A DNA stretch of 64,000 nt from Pseudomonas guineae (GTDB lineage: Bacteria > Pseudomonadota > Gammaproteobacteria > Pseudomonadales > Pseudomonadaceae), in assembly GCF_900113745.1 (NCBI RefSeq), contig NZ_FOQL01000005.1, positions 62,001-126,000 of the forward strand, given 5' to 3'. The notes beneath the pieces are model-generated. The model saw only the letters and a list, made by a program, of their open reading frames with translations. It was not told the origin of the DNA and did not search any database. Below, one piece after another: positions 9,120 through 17,887 of the stretch. The translations under genes and the position numbers were made by a program. Position 1 is the first letter of the stretch, and every line of letters starts with the position of its first letter.

Positions 9120-10094
9120 ATGTCACATCCATTTTCCGCACTCACGCCCGACCTGGTGCTGGATGCCGTGGAGAGCATCGGCTACCTCAGCGACGCCCGC
9201 GTTCTCGCGCTGAACAGCTATGAAAACCGCGTCTATCAAGTGGGCATCGAGGATGAGACGCCACTGATCGCCAAGTTCTACCGCCCAGACCGCTGGACCG
9301 ATGCAGCGATCCGCGAAGAGCACAGCTTCACCTTCGAGCTGGCCGAATGTGAAGTGCCGGTGGTGGCCCCACTGGTGCGCGATGGCGAAACCCTGTTTGA
9401 GTATTCCGGCTTTCGCTTTGCGCTATTTCCCCGACGCGGCGGGCGCGCGCCAGAGCCGGGCAACCTCGATCAACTGTACCGCCTCGGCCAGCTGCTCGGC
9501 CGCCTGCATGCGGTGGGCTCACTCAAACCTTTCGCCCATCGTGAGGCGCTGCAAGTCAGTAATTTCGGCCATGCCTCACTGGCGACCTTGCTCGATGGCA
9601 ACTTTGTCCCGCGTAGCCTGCTGCCGGCTTACGAGTCCGTCGCCCGCGATTTGCTCAAACGGCTGGATGTGCTGTTCGCTGCCCATCCAGTGCAAGCCAT
9701 TCGCCTGCATGGCGACTGCCACCCCGGCAACCTGCTGTGTCGCGACGACACCTTTCACATGGTCGACCTCGATGACTGCCGCATGGGCCCGGCGGTACAG
9801 GACCTATGGATGATGCTCGCCGGCGAACGCCATGAACGCCTCGGCCAGCTCTCGGAGCTGATGGATGGCTACCAGGAGTTCCATGATTTCAACCCGCGCG
9901 AACTGCCACTGATCGAGGGCTTGCGCGCCCTGCGCCTGATGCATTACAGCGCTTGGCTGGCGCGGCGCTGGGACGACCCGGCCTTCCCCATGAGCTTCCC
10001 TTGGTTCGGCAGCGAGCGTTATTGGGGCGATCAAATTTTGATCCTGCGTGAGCAGTTGGCCGCGCTGGATGAAGAGCCGCTGAAACTGTTCTAA
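9120..10094 (+). CDS. srkA: Stress response kinase A (YihE/RdoA family Ser/Thr kinase)
   Basis: A 324-residue aminoglycoside-phosphotransferase-fold protein kinase. The catalytic loop and metal-binding motif are clear: LHGDCHPGNLLCRDD followed by FHMVDLDDCRMGP, with a kinase N-lobe lysine in PLIAKFYRPDRW. In E. coli the family counteracts stress-induced death and Cpx signalling. The start at 9120 (MSHPFSALTPD) is chosen because family similarity begins there; the open frame extends upstream through the palindrome at 8961-9053 and overlaps comF. Length fits the family (about 325). Confidence 0.93.
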   Translation: MSHPFSALTPDLVLDAVESIGYLSDARVLALNSYENRVYQVGIEDETPLIAKFYRPDRWTDAAIREEHSFTFELAECEVPVVAPLVRDGETLFEYSGFRFALFPRRGGRAPEPGNLDQLYRLGQLLGRLHAVGSLKPFAHREALQVSNFGHASLATLLDGNFVPRSLLPAYESVARDLLKRLDVLFAAHPVQAIRLHGDCHPGNLLCRDDTFHMVDLDDCRMGPAVQDLWMMLAGERHERLGQLSELMDGYQEFHDFNPRELPLIEGLRALRLMHYSAWLARRWDDPAFPMSFPWFGSERYWGDQILILREQLAALDEEPLKLF

Positions 10095-10336
10095 CGTGCG
10101 ATTAACGCTTGGATAAGCGCCAGCGTGATCCGGGTGACGTAACCCAGGATTACGCCAAGACTGCTCGGGGACGACACAGCGCACAATCAACAGAACAGTT
10201 GGCCAACTGGCTGTAACACTTTTGTTACGGCCAAGTGCGACAGGGCACTGAAGAAGGCTCTGGCTATCCAGACAAGCCCGCGTCGCGCCGACTAGAATCC
10301 TCGGTCTTTAGTTAGTCGCCTAAGCAAGGACCCTGC

Positions 10337-11230
10337 ATGGCCACCGTCAACCCGCGTCGCGGGTACATTCTCGGCATAACCGCTTACATCATCTGGGGCC
10401 TGTTCCCGCTTTATTTCAAAGCCATACAAAGCGTACCTGCAGTGGAAATCATCGTGCACCGCGCGCTCTGGTCTGCGGTGTTCGGTGCCTTGCTGTTGCT
10501 GGTGTGGAAGCACCCCGGCTGGCTGCGCGAGTTGCTGGCCAACCCCAAACGCTTTGCCGTTCTGGCACTCAGCGGCTTGCTCATCGCCAGTAACTGGCTG
10601 GTCTATGTGTGGGCGGTGAATGACGGGCGCATGCTTGAAGCAAGCCTGGGCTACTACATCAACCCACTGGTCAACGTGCTGCTGGGCATGCTGATTCTTG
10701 GCGAGCGCCTACGCCGTTTACAATGGCTGGCCGTGGCCTTGGCCGCGCTGGGCGTGCTGCAGCAACTGTGGCAGGTTGGCAGCATTCCTTGGGTATCCCT
10801 GGTGCTGGCACTGACCTTCAGTTTCTACGGGCTGATTCGCAAACAGGCGCCTGTGGCGGCCCTTCCCGGCCTGGTGGTGGAAACCTGGCTACTGCTACCT
10901 CTGGCAATCGGCTGGCTGCTATTGAACCCCGTTGCCATGAGCACTCAAGCGAACTTCTGGAGCACCTCGGAAGCACTCTGGCTGATCGCAGCCGGCCCGA
11001 TCACCTTGGTGCCACTGGTGTGCTTCAACGCCGCCGCCCGCCACCTGCCCTACACCACCCTGGGGTTTCTGCAATACCTGGCCCCGACCCTGGTCCTGCT
11101 GCAGGCGATCTTCCTGTTTGGCGAGCATTTCGACCCGAGCAAGTTGCTGGCCTTTGTCTGCATCTGGGCGGGTCTGGCGATCTACAGCGTCGACGCCTGG
11201 CTGACCCTGCGCAAACGCCGACCTGTTTAA
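10337..11230 (+). CDS. rarD: EamA/RarD family drug/metabolite transporter
   Basis: A 297-residue inner membrane protein with about ten hydrophobic helices, in two repeats of five as expected of the EamA fold. RarD-type signatures are IIWGLFPLYFKAIQ, EIIVHRALWS and LGYYINPLVNVLLG. The substrate is unknown for most members. The start at 10337 follows AAGGA. The downstream gap holds an inverted repeat at 11243-11277 and the DnaA-box-like cluster. Confidence 0.92.
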   Translation: MATVNPRRGYILGITAYIIWGLFPLYFKAIQSVPAVEIIVHRALWSAVFGALLLLVWKHPGWLRELLANPKRFAVLALSGLLIASNWLVYVWAVNDGRMLEASLGYYINPLVNVLLGMLILGERLRRLQWLAVALAALGVLQQLWQVGSIPWVSLVLALTFSFYGLIRKQAPVAALPGLVVETWLLLPLAIGWLLLNPVAMSTQANFWSTSEALWLIAAGPITLVPLVCFNAAARHLPYTTLGFLQYLAPTLVLLQAIFLFGEHFDPSKLLAFVCIWAGLAIYSVDAWLTLRKRRPV

Positions 11231-11242
11231 AAAATAACCAGC

Positions 11243-11277
11243 CCGCTGCAGCACATAGCACGCCTGGGCTGCAGCGG
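11243..11277. repeat. Inverted repeat after rarD
   Basis: Arms CCGCTGCAG and CTGCAGCGG, 9 bp and perfect, separated by 17 bases. No T run follows, so it is not a standard terminator, although it is placed where rarD transcription should stop. Confidence 0.5.
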
Positions 11278-11289
11278 ACTGCCCCCGGG

Positions 11290-11437
11290 TTATCCACAGA
11301 AACATCCCCGGCCTTTGTGCACAACCAAGCATTAAGTGCTTATTTTTTAAGCAGTTAATCAAAAGCCCCGGGGCACTAAGCAGTGCTCCGGGGCTCCTCA
11401 TGCTACCCACAGAGTTATCCACACGGGCCGTGGATAA
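11290..11437. other. Cluster of DnaA-box-like 9-mers
   Basis: Two perfect TTATCCACA 9-mers at 11290-11298 and 11415-11423 (plus) and one near-match (CGTGGATAA, minus orientation) at 11429-11437 lie within 150 non-coding bases. An AT-rich stretch around 11325-11360 and a hairpin lie between them. This matches the DnaA box consensus TTATNCACA. The location is not a typical Pseudomonas origin (no dnaA, rpmH or gidA nearby), so a secondary DnaA-binding site is the more likely reading. Confidence 0.45.
11361..11395 (-). terminator. Rho-independent terminator
   Basis: Arms AGCCCCGG and CCGGGGCT, with an inner CACT/AGTG pairing. Read on minus the hairpin is followed by TTTTG. It lies 53 bases beyond the stop of the ACT-domain gene and would end that minus-strand transcript. 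Confidence 0.7.
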
Positions 11438-11447
11438 CCGCCACACA

Positions 11448-11966
11448 CTAGTCCTCGACCCGTAGCTTGAGCTCCACCATCAGATCATCGGCCAGGCTTT
11501 CCAAGTGCATCTGCAGTTGCTCCAGGCCCAGGCTCTGCGGCACGCCCAGCAAAGCCTGGGCTTGAAACAGCAGTTCGCCACTCATCGGCGCCGGCACCAC
11601 CTCGGTGCTCAAGCTCTCTAGGTTGACGCCCTGACTGCTCAGCAAACGGGTGATATCGCGCACGATACCCGGCCGGTCATTGCCCACCAGCTCCAGGCGA
11701 ATCGCCCGCCAGACAGTCGCTGGCGCGTCGCCACCGACAGCGACCTGCACGCGAATGCCCTGCGTCTGCAGCGCCTCCAGCGCCGAGACCAGCCCGGCAT
11801 GCGCCGCCAGTGGCACGTCGACCCGCAGTATCCCGGCGAACTGGCCCGCCATGCGCGACATGCGGCTTTCTAGCCAATTACCGCCATGCGCGCTGATGCA
11901 CTGAGCCACGCGCTCGACCAAGCCCGGCTGATCCTGGGCAATAACCGTCAGTACCAGATGATCCAT
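11448..11966 (-). CDS. ACT-domain regulator, glycine cleavage repressor (GcvR) type
   Basis: A 172-residue protein made of two ACT domains. The first starts MDHLVLTVIAQDQPGLVERVAQ and the second contains LELVGNDRPGIVRDITRLL; both have the DxPGI/L ligand-binding turn. This layout and length match the GcvR family, which in E. coli binds glycine and restrains GcvA; no DNA-binding domain is present. The start at 11966 follows AAGGAG. The gene is 25 bases downstream of the GNAT gene, probably co-transcribed. A role in glycine sensing is inferred from the family only. Confidence 0.8.
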   Translation of the reverse strand: MDHLVLTVIAQDQPGLVERVAQCISAHGGNWLESRMSRMAGQFAGILRVDVPLAAHAGLVSALEALQTQGIRVQVAVGGDAPATVWRAIRLELVGNDRPGIVRDITRLLSSQGVNLESLSTEVVPAPMSGELLFQAQALLGVPQSLGLEQLQMHLESLADDLMVELKLRVED

Positions 11967-11991
11967 GTTCTGCTCCTTATTCAGCGGCTGC

Positions 11992-12438
11992 TCAATGCAA
12001 CCCCAGCCAATAGGTATAAAACGCCTCATCACGCACATAATCCAGGCGCTCGTAGAGGGCTTGTCCTGGCAGATTGCTCTTTGCCGTCTCCAACTGCAAA
12101 CCGCAGGCACCGGTGGCTTCGGCGTGAGCGCGAGCGGCGTTCATCAACGCCTCGCCGACACCCTGACGGCGCGCCGGCTCGCAGACATATAGATCACTCA
12201 GCAACCAAGCCGGCTGCAACGCCAGCGAAGCGAAAAAGGCATAGAGCTGAATAAAGCCCAGCGCCTGCCCCTGCTCATCGCGGGCCAGCAGAATGGTCGA
12301 ATCGGCGTTGCTCAGCCGCGCGGTAAGGAAGTCGCGCACTTGCGCCTGCGGTTTGACCACCTGATAAAACGCCAAGTAAGCGCCAAACATCTCGCTCAGT
12401 TCATCCAAGTCAGCGGCGGTGGCGGCTTGTATCTGCAT
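11992..12438 (-). CDS. GNAT family N-acetyltransferase
   Basis: A 148-residue GNAT-fold enzyme. The acetyl-CoA binding motif is LYVCEPARRQGVGEALMNAA, preceded by AWLLSDLYV and followed by GLQLETAKSNLPGQALYERL, which is the usual C-terminal half of the fold. The start at 12438 (MQIQAATAADLDEL) fits the family's beginning. Substrate unknown. It is divergent from glcB, with a 296-base AT-rich gap between. Confidence 0.88.
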   Translation of the reverse strand: MQIQAATAADLDELSEMFGAYLAFYQVVKPQAQVRDFLTARLSNADSTILLARDEQGQALGFIQLYAFFASLALQPAWLLSDLYVCEPARRQGVGEALMNAARAHAEATGACGLQLETAKSNLPGQALYERLDYVRDEAFYTYWLGLH

Positions 12439-12734
12439 AAGGTTCGCACTCCTGAAAAGGTACTGAACAGTATAGATAAGGCGTGCACGGCAGATTGAGC
12501 GAGACCCAAACAATTATCTGTGTACTATTTTTTGCTTTATATGAAACAATATTTCGAAAATATAGCGACAAAAAGTCGCGTAGAGTGACTGCAAAGCACT
12601 TCCTAGTCGCAGCGCGACGCGCACCGACTGATTTTCCCCTAATCTTGATGTAGTATGCCGCGCCTCGGACTACATGACTTATTACCCATGTCCGACGCGG
12701 CTATTGAGTAGAGCTGAGCAGAGTGAGGCAAGTG
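12439..12734. promoter_or_regulatory. Divergent GNAT / glcB control region
   Basis: This 296-base gap is clearly more AT-rich than its surroundings around 12510-12570. It holds a near-perfect palindrome around ATATTTCGAAAATAT (about 12549-12563) and the inverted repeat GCGAC-AAAAA-GTCGC at 12565-12579. It must contain the glcB promoter; the palindromes are candidate operator sites, but no regulator can be assigned. Confidence 0.45.
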
Positions 12735-14912
12735 ATGACTGAACGCGTTCAAGTAGGCAGCCTGCAGGTTGCCAAAGTGCTGTTCGACTTCGTGAACAAC
12801 GAAGCCATTCCCGGTACCGGCCTAAGTGCCGAGACGTTCTGGGCAGGTGCCGAAGCGGTCATCAATGACCTGGCACCGAAAAATCATGCACTGCTCGCCA
12901 AGCGCGACCAGATCCAGGCACAGATCGACGCATGGCACCAAGCCCGCGCCGGCCAGGCCCATGATGCAGTGGCTTACAAAGCCTTCCTGCAGGAAATCGG
13001 CTACCTGCTGCCGGAGCCGGCTGACTTCCAGGCCACCACCCAGAATGTCGACGAAGAAATCGCCCGTCTGGCTGGCCCGCAGCTGGTTGTACCGGTAATG
13101 AACGCACGCTTCGCCCTCAACGCCTCCAACGCCCGCTGGGGCTCACTGTACGACGCACTGTACGGTACGGACGCGATCAGCGAAGAAGGCGGCGCCGAAA
13201 AAGGCCGAGGCTACAACAAGGTTCGTGGTGACAAAGTCATCGCCTTCGCCCGCGCCTTCCTCGACGATGCCGCACCGCTGGCTGCTGGCTCGCACGTCGA
13301 CTCCACCGGCTACAGCATTGTTGACGGCAAGCTGGTGGTTGCCCTTAAAGGCGGCAGCAACAGCGGCCTGCGTGATGACGCACAACTGGTTGGTTTCCAG
13401 GGCGCAAGCGAGGCGCCAATCGCCGTACTGCTCAAGCACAACGGCCTGCACTTCGAAATCCAGATCGACGCCAGCACCCCTGTCGGCCAAACCGACGCTG
13501 CCGGCGTTAAAGACGTGCTGATGGAAGCCGCGCTGACCACCATCATGGACTGCGAAGACTCCATTGCCGCGGTCGATGCCGACGACAAAGTCGTGGTCTA
13601 CCGCAACTGGCTGGGCCTGATGAAGGGCGACCTGTCCGAAGAAGTTGCCAAGGGCGGCCAGACCTTCACCCGCACCATGAACCCAGACCGCGTCTACACC
13701 CAGACCGACGGCTCCGAGCTGACCCTGCACGGGCGCAGCCTGCTGTTCATTCGTAACGTCGGTCACCTGATGACCAACCCGGCGATTCTCGATGCCCAAG
13801 GTAACGAGATTCCGGAAGGCATCCAGGACGCGCTGTTTACCAGCCTGATTGCCGTGCACAACCTGAATGGCAACACCAGCCGCAAAAATACCCGCACCGG
13901 CAGCATGTACATCGTTAAGCCGAAGATGCACGGCCCAGAAGAAGTGGCGTTCACCACCGAGATCTTCGGCCGCGTTGAAGACGTCCTGGACCTGACGCGC
14001 AATACGCTGAAAGTCGGCATCATGGACGAAGAGCGGCGCACCACCGTCAACCTCAAGGCGTGCATCAAAGCCGCCAGCGAGCGCGTGGTGTTCATCAACA
14101 CCGGCTTCCTCGACCGTACCGGTGACGAAATCCACACCTCCATGGAAGCCGGCGCCGTCGTGCGTAAAGCCGCCATGAAAAACGAGAAGTGGATCGCCGC
14201 TTACGAGAACAACAACGTCGATGTCGGCCTGGCCACTGGCCTGCAGGGCCGTGCACAGATCGGTAAAGGCATGTGGGCCATGCCCGACCTGATGGCGGCC
14301 ATGCTAGAGCAGAAAATCGCTCACCCGCTGGCCGGCGCCAACACCGCCTGGGTACCGTCGCCGACTGCTGCCGCGCTGCACGCGCTGCACTACCACAAGG
14401 TTGATGTGTTCGCCCGTCAGGCTGAACTGGCCAAGCGCGTGCCAGCCTCTGTTGATGACATCCTGAGCATTCCGCTGGCGCAAGACACCAACTGGTCGGC
14501 TGAGGAAATCCAGAACGAACTGGACAACAACTCGCAGGGCATCCTCGGTTACGTGGTGCGCTGGATCGACCAAGGTGTTGGCTGCTCGAAAGTGCCGGAC
14601 ATCAACGACGTCGGCTTGATGGAAGACCGCGCCACCCTGCGCATCTCCAGCCAGCTGCTGGCCAACTGGCTGCGTCACGGCATCGCCACTGAGGAGCAAA
14701 TTGTTGCCAGCCTCAAGCGCATGGCGCCGGTCGTCGATCGTCAAAACGCCAATGACCCGCTGTACCGTCCGCTGGCACCGAACTTCGACAGCAACATCGC
14801 CTTCCAGGCTGCCCTGGAACTGGTGGTCGAAGGTGCCAAGCAGCCGAACGGTTACACCGAGCCGGTTCTGCACCGCCGCCGCCGCGAGTTCAAAGCCGCT
14901 AACGGCCTGTAA
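12735..14912 (+). CDS. glcB: Malate synthase G
   Basis: A 725-residue enzyme condensing glyoxylate and acetyl-CoA to malate in the glyoxylate and glycolate pathways. Length matches isoform G (about 723), not the ~540-residue A form. Family segments include [40 protein letters not shown] (magnesium and glyoxylate site), [19 protein letters not shown] and the C-terminal [19 protein letters not shown] with the catalytic Asp region. The ATG at 12735 ([10 protein letters not shown]) is preferred; the GTG at 12723 in the same frame lacks support. The gene stands alone, closed by the hairpin at 14928-14955. Confidence 0.98.
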   Translation: MTERVQVGSLQVAKVLFDFVNNEAIPGTGLSAETFWAGAEAVINDLAPKNHALLAKRDQIQAQIDAWHQARAGQAHDAVAYKAFLQEIGYLLPEPADFQATTQNVDEEIARLAGPQLVVPVMNARFALNASNARWGSLYDALYGTDAISEEGGAEKGRGYNKVRGDKVIAFARAFLDDAAPLAAGSHVDSTGYSIVDGKLVVALKGGSNSGLRDDAQLVGFQGASEAPIAVLLKHNGLHFEIQIDASTPVGQTDAAGVKDVLMEAALTTIMDCEDSIAAVDADDKVVVYRNWLGLMKGDLSEEVAKGGQTFTRTMNPDRVYTQTDGSELTLHGRSLLFIRNVGHLMTNPAILDAQGNEIPEGIQDALFTSLIAVHNLNGNTSRKNTRTGSMYIVKPKMHGPEEVAFTTEIFGRVEDVLDLTRNTLKVGIMDEERRTTVNLKACIKAASERVVFINTGFLDRTGDEIHTSMEAGAVVRKAAMKNEKWIAAYENNNVDVGLATGLQGRAQIGKGMWAMPDLMAAMLEQKIAHPLAGANTAWVPSPTAAALHALHYHKVDVFARQAELAKRVPASVDDILSIPLAQDTNWSAEEIQNELDNNSQGILGYVVRWIDQGVGCSKVPDINDVGLMEDRATLRISSQLLANWLRHGIATEEQIVASLKRMAPVVDRQNANDPLYRPLAPNFDSNIAFQAALELVVEGAKQPNGYTEPVLHRRRREFKAANGL

Positions 14913-14927
14913 TTCGCAGCTGCTGTG

Positions 14928-14955
14928 AAAAACCGCCCTTCGGGGCGGTTTTTTT
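14928..14955 (+). terminator. Rho-independent terminator of glcB
   Basis: A-run, then the AACCGCCC-TTC-GGGGCGGTT hairpin and a seven-T run, 15 bases beyond the glcB stop. The A-run on the left makes bidirectional use possible. Confidence 0.92.
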
Positions 14956-15099
14956 ATGGTCGCAGATTAACCCAAGCAGCCCCTCGCTGACGTCAGTCGC
15001 CACGCCGGGGCAGCCTGCTGAGGGCGTCTAGACTTACGTCCAATGGCAGCATTTGCCCCCACGGCCGAGCATAGGCCCCTGATAATTGTCGAGATGCCC

Positions 15100-17031
15100 A
15101 TGAGCACAACGGACGCATTCGCCCAGGCAGGTAAGACGGCCGTACTGCAAAACATCCATGGCACCATGGCGTTTCTGCAGAAATTTCCGCCGTTCAACCA
15201 GATGGATTCCGCCCATTTGGCGTACCTGGTGGAGAACTGTCAGCTGCGTTTCTATGGCGCAGGCGAAACCATCCTCAAACCGGATGATGGCCCGGTTGAG
15301 CAGTTTTTTATCGTCAAACAGGGCCGCGTGCATGGCGAGCGCCCGCACTCGGCGCGGCGCGGCACGGAAACCACCTTCGAGATCACCACCGGCGAATGTT
15401 TCCCCCTGGCCGCGCTAATCGGTGAACGCGCCACCCGCACGGAACACCTAGCCGGCGAAGACACTTTTTGTCTGCTGCTGAACAAACCTGCGTTTATCAA
15501 ACTGTTCGCCCTGTCCAACCCACTGCGCGACTTTGCTTTGCGCGGGGTCAGCAGCCTGCTCGACCAGGTCAACCAGCAGGTGCAGATGAATGCGGTGGAA
15601 ACCCTGGGCGCGCAGTATTCGCTGGATACCCGTCTTGGCCAATTGGCCATGCGCACGCCCGTCAGCTGCGCCCCGGAAATGCCGCTGCGCGATGCGGTCA
15701 AACTGATGCACGAACAGCAGGTCGGCAGCATCGTCATCGTCGACCCCACGCAAAAACCACTGGGCATTTTTACCCTGCGCGACCTGCGCCGAGTGGTGGC
15801 GGACGGCAGTGTGCTGGAGCAACCCATCGCCAGCCTGATGACCCCTGCACCGTTCTACTTGCCGCCGGATGCCAGTGCCTTCGATGCAGCCATGGCCATG
15901 ACCGAGCGGCATATTGCCCACGTCTGCCTGGTCGAGCACGACAAACTCTGCGGGGTGATTTCCGAGCGCGACCTGTTCAGCCTGCAACGGGTTGATCTGG
16001 TGCACCTGGCGCGCACCATTCGCCATGCCGGACGGGTGGAAACCCTCGCCGCGCTGCGTAGTGATGTCTGCCAACTGGTCGATAACATGCTCGCCCATGG
16101 CGCCAGCTCCACGCAGATCACTCAGCTGATCACCCTGCTCAACGACCACACCGTGTGCCGGGTCATCGAGCTGACTCTGGAGGATATGGGCGACCCTGGC
16201 ATCCCGTTCACCTGGTTGGTGTTCGGCAGCGAAGGCCGCAGCGAACAGACCCTGCACACCGACCAGGACAACGGCATTCTCTTCGAGGCCTCTGACGCCG
16301 CCGAGGCGGCTGCGATACGCGGACGCTTGTTACCGCTGGCCCATGAGATCAACCTGCGCCTTGCCCAGTGCGGCTTTACCCTGTGTAAGGGCAATATCAT
16401 GGCCGGTAACCCTGAGCTGTGCCTGTCGCGCCAGGAGTGGAGCAAGCGCTTTGACAGCTTTGTTCAGGCAACCACCCCGGAAAACCTGCTGGCTTCGACT
16501 ATTTACTTCGACCTGCGCGCTATCTGGGGCGCTCCGCGGGGCTGCGAACAACTGCGCCAGGGCATGCTTAAACACGTGGCGGGCAATAGCCTGTTTCAGC
16601 GCATGATGGCTGAAAACGCCCTACGCCAGCGCCCCCCGGTTGGGCTGTTCCGCGATTTTGTAGTGGCCCGTAAAGGCGCCGAAAAAGACACCCTCGACCT
16701 TAAGGTGCAAGGCCTGACGCCCTTCGTCGATGGCGCGCGCCTGCTGGCCCTGGTTCACGGCATCGGCGCCTGCAACACCCTCGAACGCCTGCGCGCGCTG
16801 ATCGCCCAAGGGGTTATCGAGGCCCAGGATGGTGCGGCCTATGAAGAGGCCTACCACTACATCCAGCAGGCACGCATGCAGCAACACCAGCTGCAGGCGC
16901 GCAATGGCCAAGCCTATTCCAATCGCGTCGACCCCGATAACCTCAACCACCTGGATCGACGCATCCTGCGCGAGTCCTTCCGCCAGGCACAGCGACTGCA
17001 GAGCAGCCTGGCCGTGAGGTATCAGTTATGA
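15100..17031 (+). CDS. cNMP-binding / CBS / DUF294 nucleotidyltransferase-like signalling protein
   Basis: A protein of about 643 residues with four parts. A cyclic-nucleotide-binding-like beta barrel comes first (residues ~15-130; ILKPDDGPVEQFFIVKQGRV). Two CBS domains follow (~180-300; MHEQQVGSIVIVDPTQKPLG and DKLCGVISERDLFSL). A DUF294 nucleotidyltransferase-like domain is next (FGSEGRSEQTLHTDQDNGIL, near residue 390), and a DUF294 C-terminal helical domain ends the protein. The layout recalls GlnD-type sensors. The start at 15100 (MSTTDAFAQ) is a choice; ATGs at 15094 and 15043 are in frame. It overlaps the exonuclease gene by 4 bases. This pair lies a few genes from the symporter, as I recall from P. 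aeruginosa, suggesting a link to organic acid use. Confidence 0.88.
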   Translation: MSTTDAFAQAGKTAVLQNIHGTMAFLQKFPPFNQMDSAHLAYLVENCQLRFYGAGETILKPDDGPVEQFFIVKQGRVHGERPHSARRGTETTFEITTGECFPLAALIGERATRTEHLAGEDTFCLLLNKPAFIKLFALSNPLRDFALRGVSSLLDQVNQQVQMNAVETLGAQYSLDTRLGQLAMRTPVSCAPEMPLRDAVKLMHEQQVGSIVIVDPTQKPLGIFTLRDLRRVVADGSVLEQPIASLMTPAPFYLPPDASAFDAAMAMTERHIAHVCLVEHDKLCGVISERDLFSLQRVDLVHLARTIRHAGRVETLAALRSDVCQLVDNMLAHGASSTQITQLITLLNDHTVCRVIELTLEDMGDPGIPFTWLVFGSEGRSEQTLHTDQDNGILFEASDAAEAAAIRGRLLPLAHEINLRLAQCGFTLCKGNIMAGNPELCLSRQEWSKRFDSFVQATTPENLLASTIYFDLRAIWGAPRGCEQLRQGMLKHVAGNSLFQRMMAENALRQRPPVGLFRDFVVARKGAEKDTLDLKVQGLTPFVDGARLLALVHGIGACNTLERLRALIAQGVIEAQDGAAYEEAYHYIQQARMQQHQLQARNGQAYSNRVDPDNLNHLDRRILRESFRQAQRLQSSLAVRYQL

Positions 17032-17729
17032 GCACGTTTACCTGGCTGACCGGGCACAAGCCGGCACTGACTGAGGCGCAGCTTGAGCGCCGCCAACAGT
17101 TAGCCGAAGCCGCCCCCCTCGACAACCGTACATTGCAGCAGCGCTTCGTCGTCCTCGACCTGGAAACCAGCGGCCTGAACATGCGCCGCGATGTGGTGCT
17201 GTCGATCGGTGCGGTAGTGATCGAAAACTCCGCCATCGACCTGAGCCAGCAATTTGAATGCACGATGCAACGCGAAGGCCACCAGGCCAGCGCCAGCACC
17301 CTGATCCACGGCATCGCACCCAGCGAAATCGCCATGGGCGCCGAGCCTGCTGAAGCATTGTTGGCCTTTATGGAGTTTGTCGGCGACAGCCCGTTACTGG
17401 CCTTCCATGCCGAATTCGATCAACGCATGCTGGCCCGCGCACTTAAACAGAGCCTGGGCTACCGCTTGCAGCATGCGTTCTTTGATGTCGCGGAAATCGC
17501 CCCATTGCTATGCCCCAAGGCCGGCGTGGGCAACGCCGGCCTGGACGCCTGGACGCAGCATTTCGGCCTACAGGTGCAGCAGCGCCATCACGCCAGCGCC
17601 GACGCACTGGTCACCGCCGAACTGGCGTTGATACTATTTAGCAAGGCGCGCCAGCAAGAACTCGACAGCCTGCCGGCACTGCAACAGCAGCTCAACAGTC
17701 GACGCCGTCAGCGCGCGCATTCAATGTAG
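17028..17729 (+). CDS. DnaQ-like 3'-5' exonuclease (DEDDh)
   Basis: A 233-residue exonuclease. ExoI is RFVVLDLETSGLN (Asp and Glu), ExoII is LLAFHAEFDQRML (Asp), and ExoIII is RHHASADALVTAEL (His and Asp), giving the full DEDDh set. It resembles the DNA polymerase III epsilon family but is too distant to be the replicative proofreader. Its ATG overlaps the stop of the DUF294 gene (ATGA), so the two are translationally coupled and probably work in one pathway. An inverted repeat at 17754-17780 may end the transcript. Confidence 0.9.
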   Translation: MSTFTWLTGHKPALTEAQLERRQQLAEAAPLDNRTLQQRFVVLDLETSGLNMRRDVVLSIGAVVIENSAIDLSQQFECTMQREGHQASASTLIHGIAPSEIAMGAEPAEALLAFMEFVGDSPLLAFHAEFDQRMLARALKQSLGYRLQHAFFDVAEIAPLLCPKAGVGNAGLDAWTQHFGLQVQQRHHASADALVTAELALILFSKARQQELDSLPALQQQLNSRRRQRAHSM

Positions 17730-17753
17730 GCTTCAAGCCTCAATACCCTAGAG

Positions 17754-17780
17754 GGCGGACATACCGAAGTATTGTCCGCC
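17754..17780 (+). terminator. Hairpin after the exonuclease gene, possible terminator
   Basis: GGCGGACA and TGTCCGCC arms with an inner TAC/GTA pairing and one bulge, 25 bases after the stop. There is no T run, so function as an intrinsic terminator is uncertain. Confidence 0.45.
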
Positions 17781-17798
17781 ATTGCGCAGGCACAGAAT

Positions 17799-17880
17799 GT
17801 AGGGTGGATGACGCTCTTTTCATCCACCACGGGGTAGGCCAGCAATCCTGGTGGATGGATAAAACGTCATCCACCCTACG
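17799..17880. repeat. Intergenic palindrome, family A (GTAGGGTGGATGAC..GTCATCCACCCTAC)
   Basis: An 82-base element with near-perfect outer arms, GTAGGGTGGATGACG and CGTCATCCACCCTAC, and an inner pair TCATCCACCA/TGGTGGATGG. It lies between the convergent exonuclease and trhP genes, ending just before the trhP stop. It is the clearest copy of family A. Confidence 0.88.
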
Positions 17881-17887
17881 CAAAACC

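Noticed and set aside
11290..11437. Chromosomal replication origin
   Set aside because: DnaA-like boxes occur, but none of the genes usually next to Pseudomonas origins are present and only three boxes are seen.
13143..14135. A 330-codon open frame on minus inside glcB
   Set aside because: Shadow of malate synthase; no family resemblance and no ribosome binding site.
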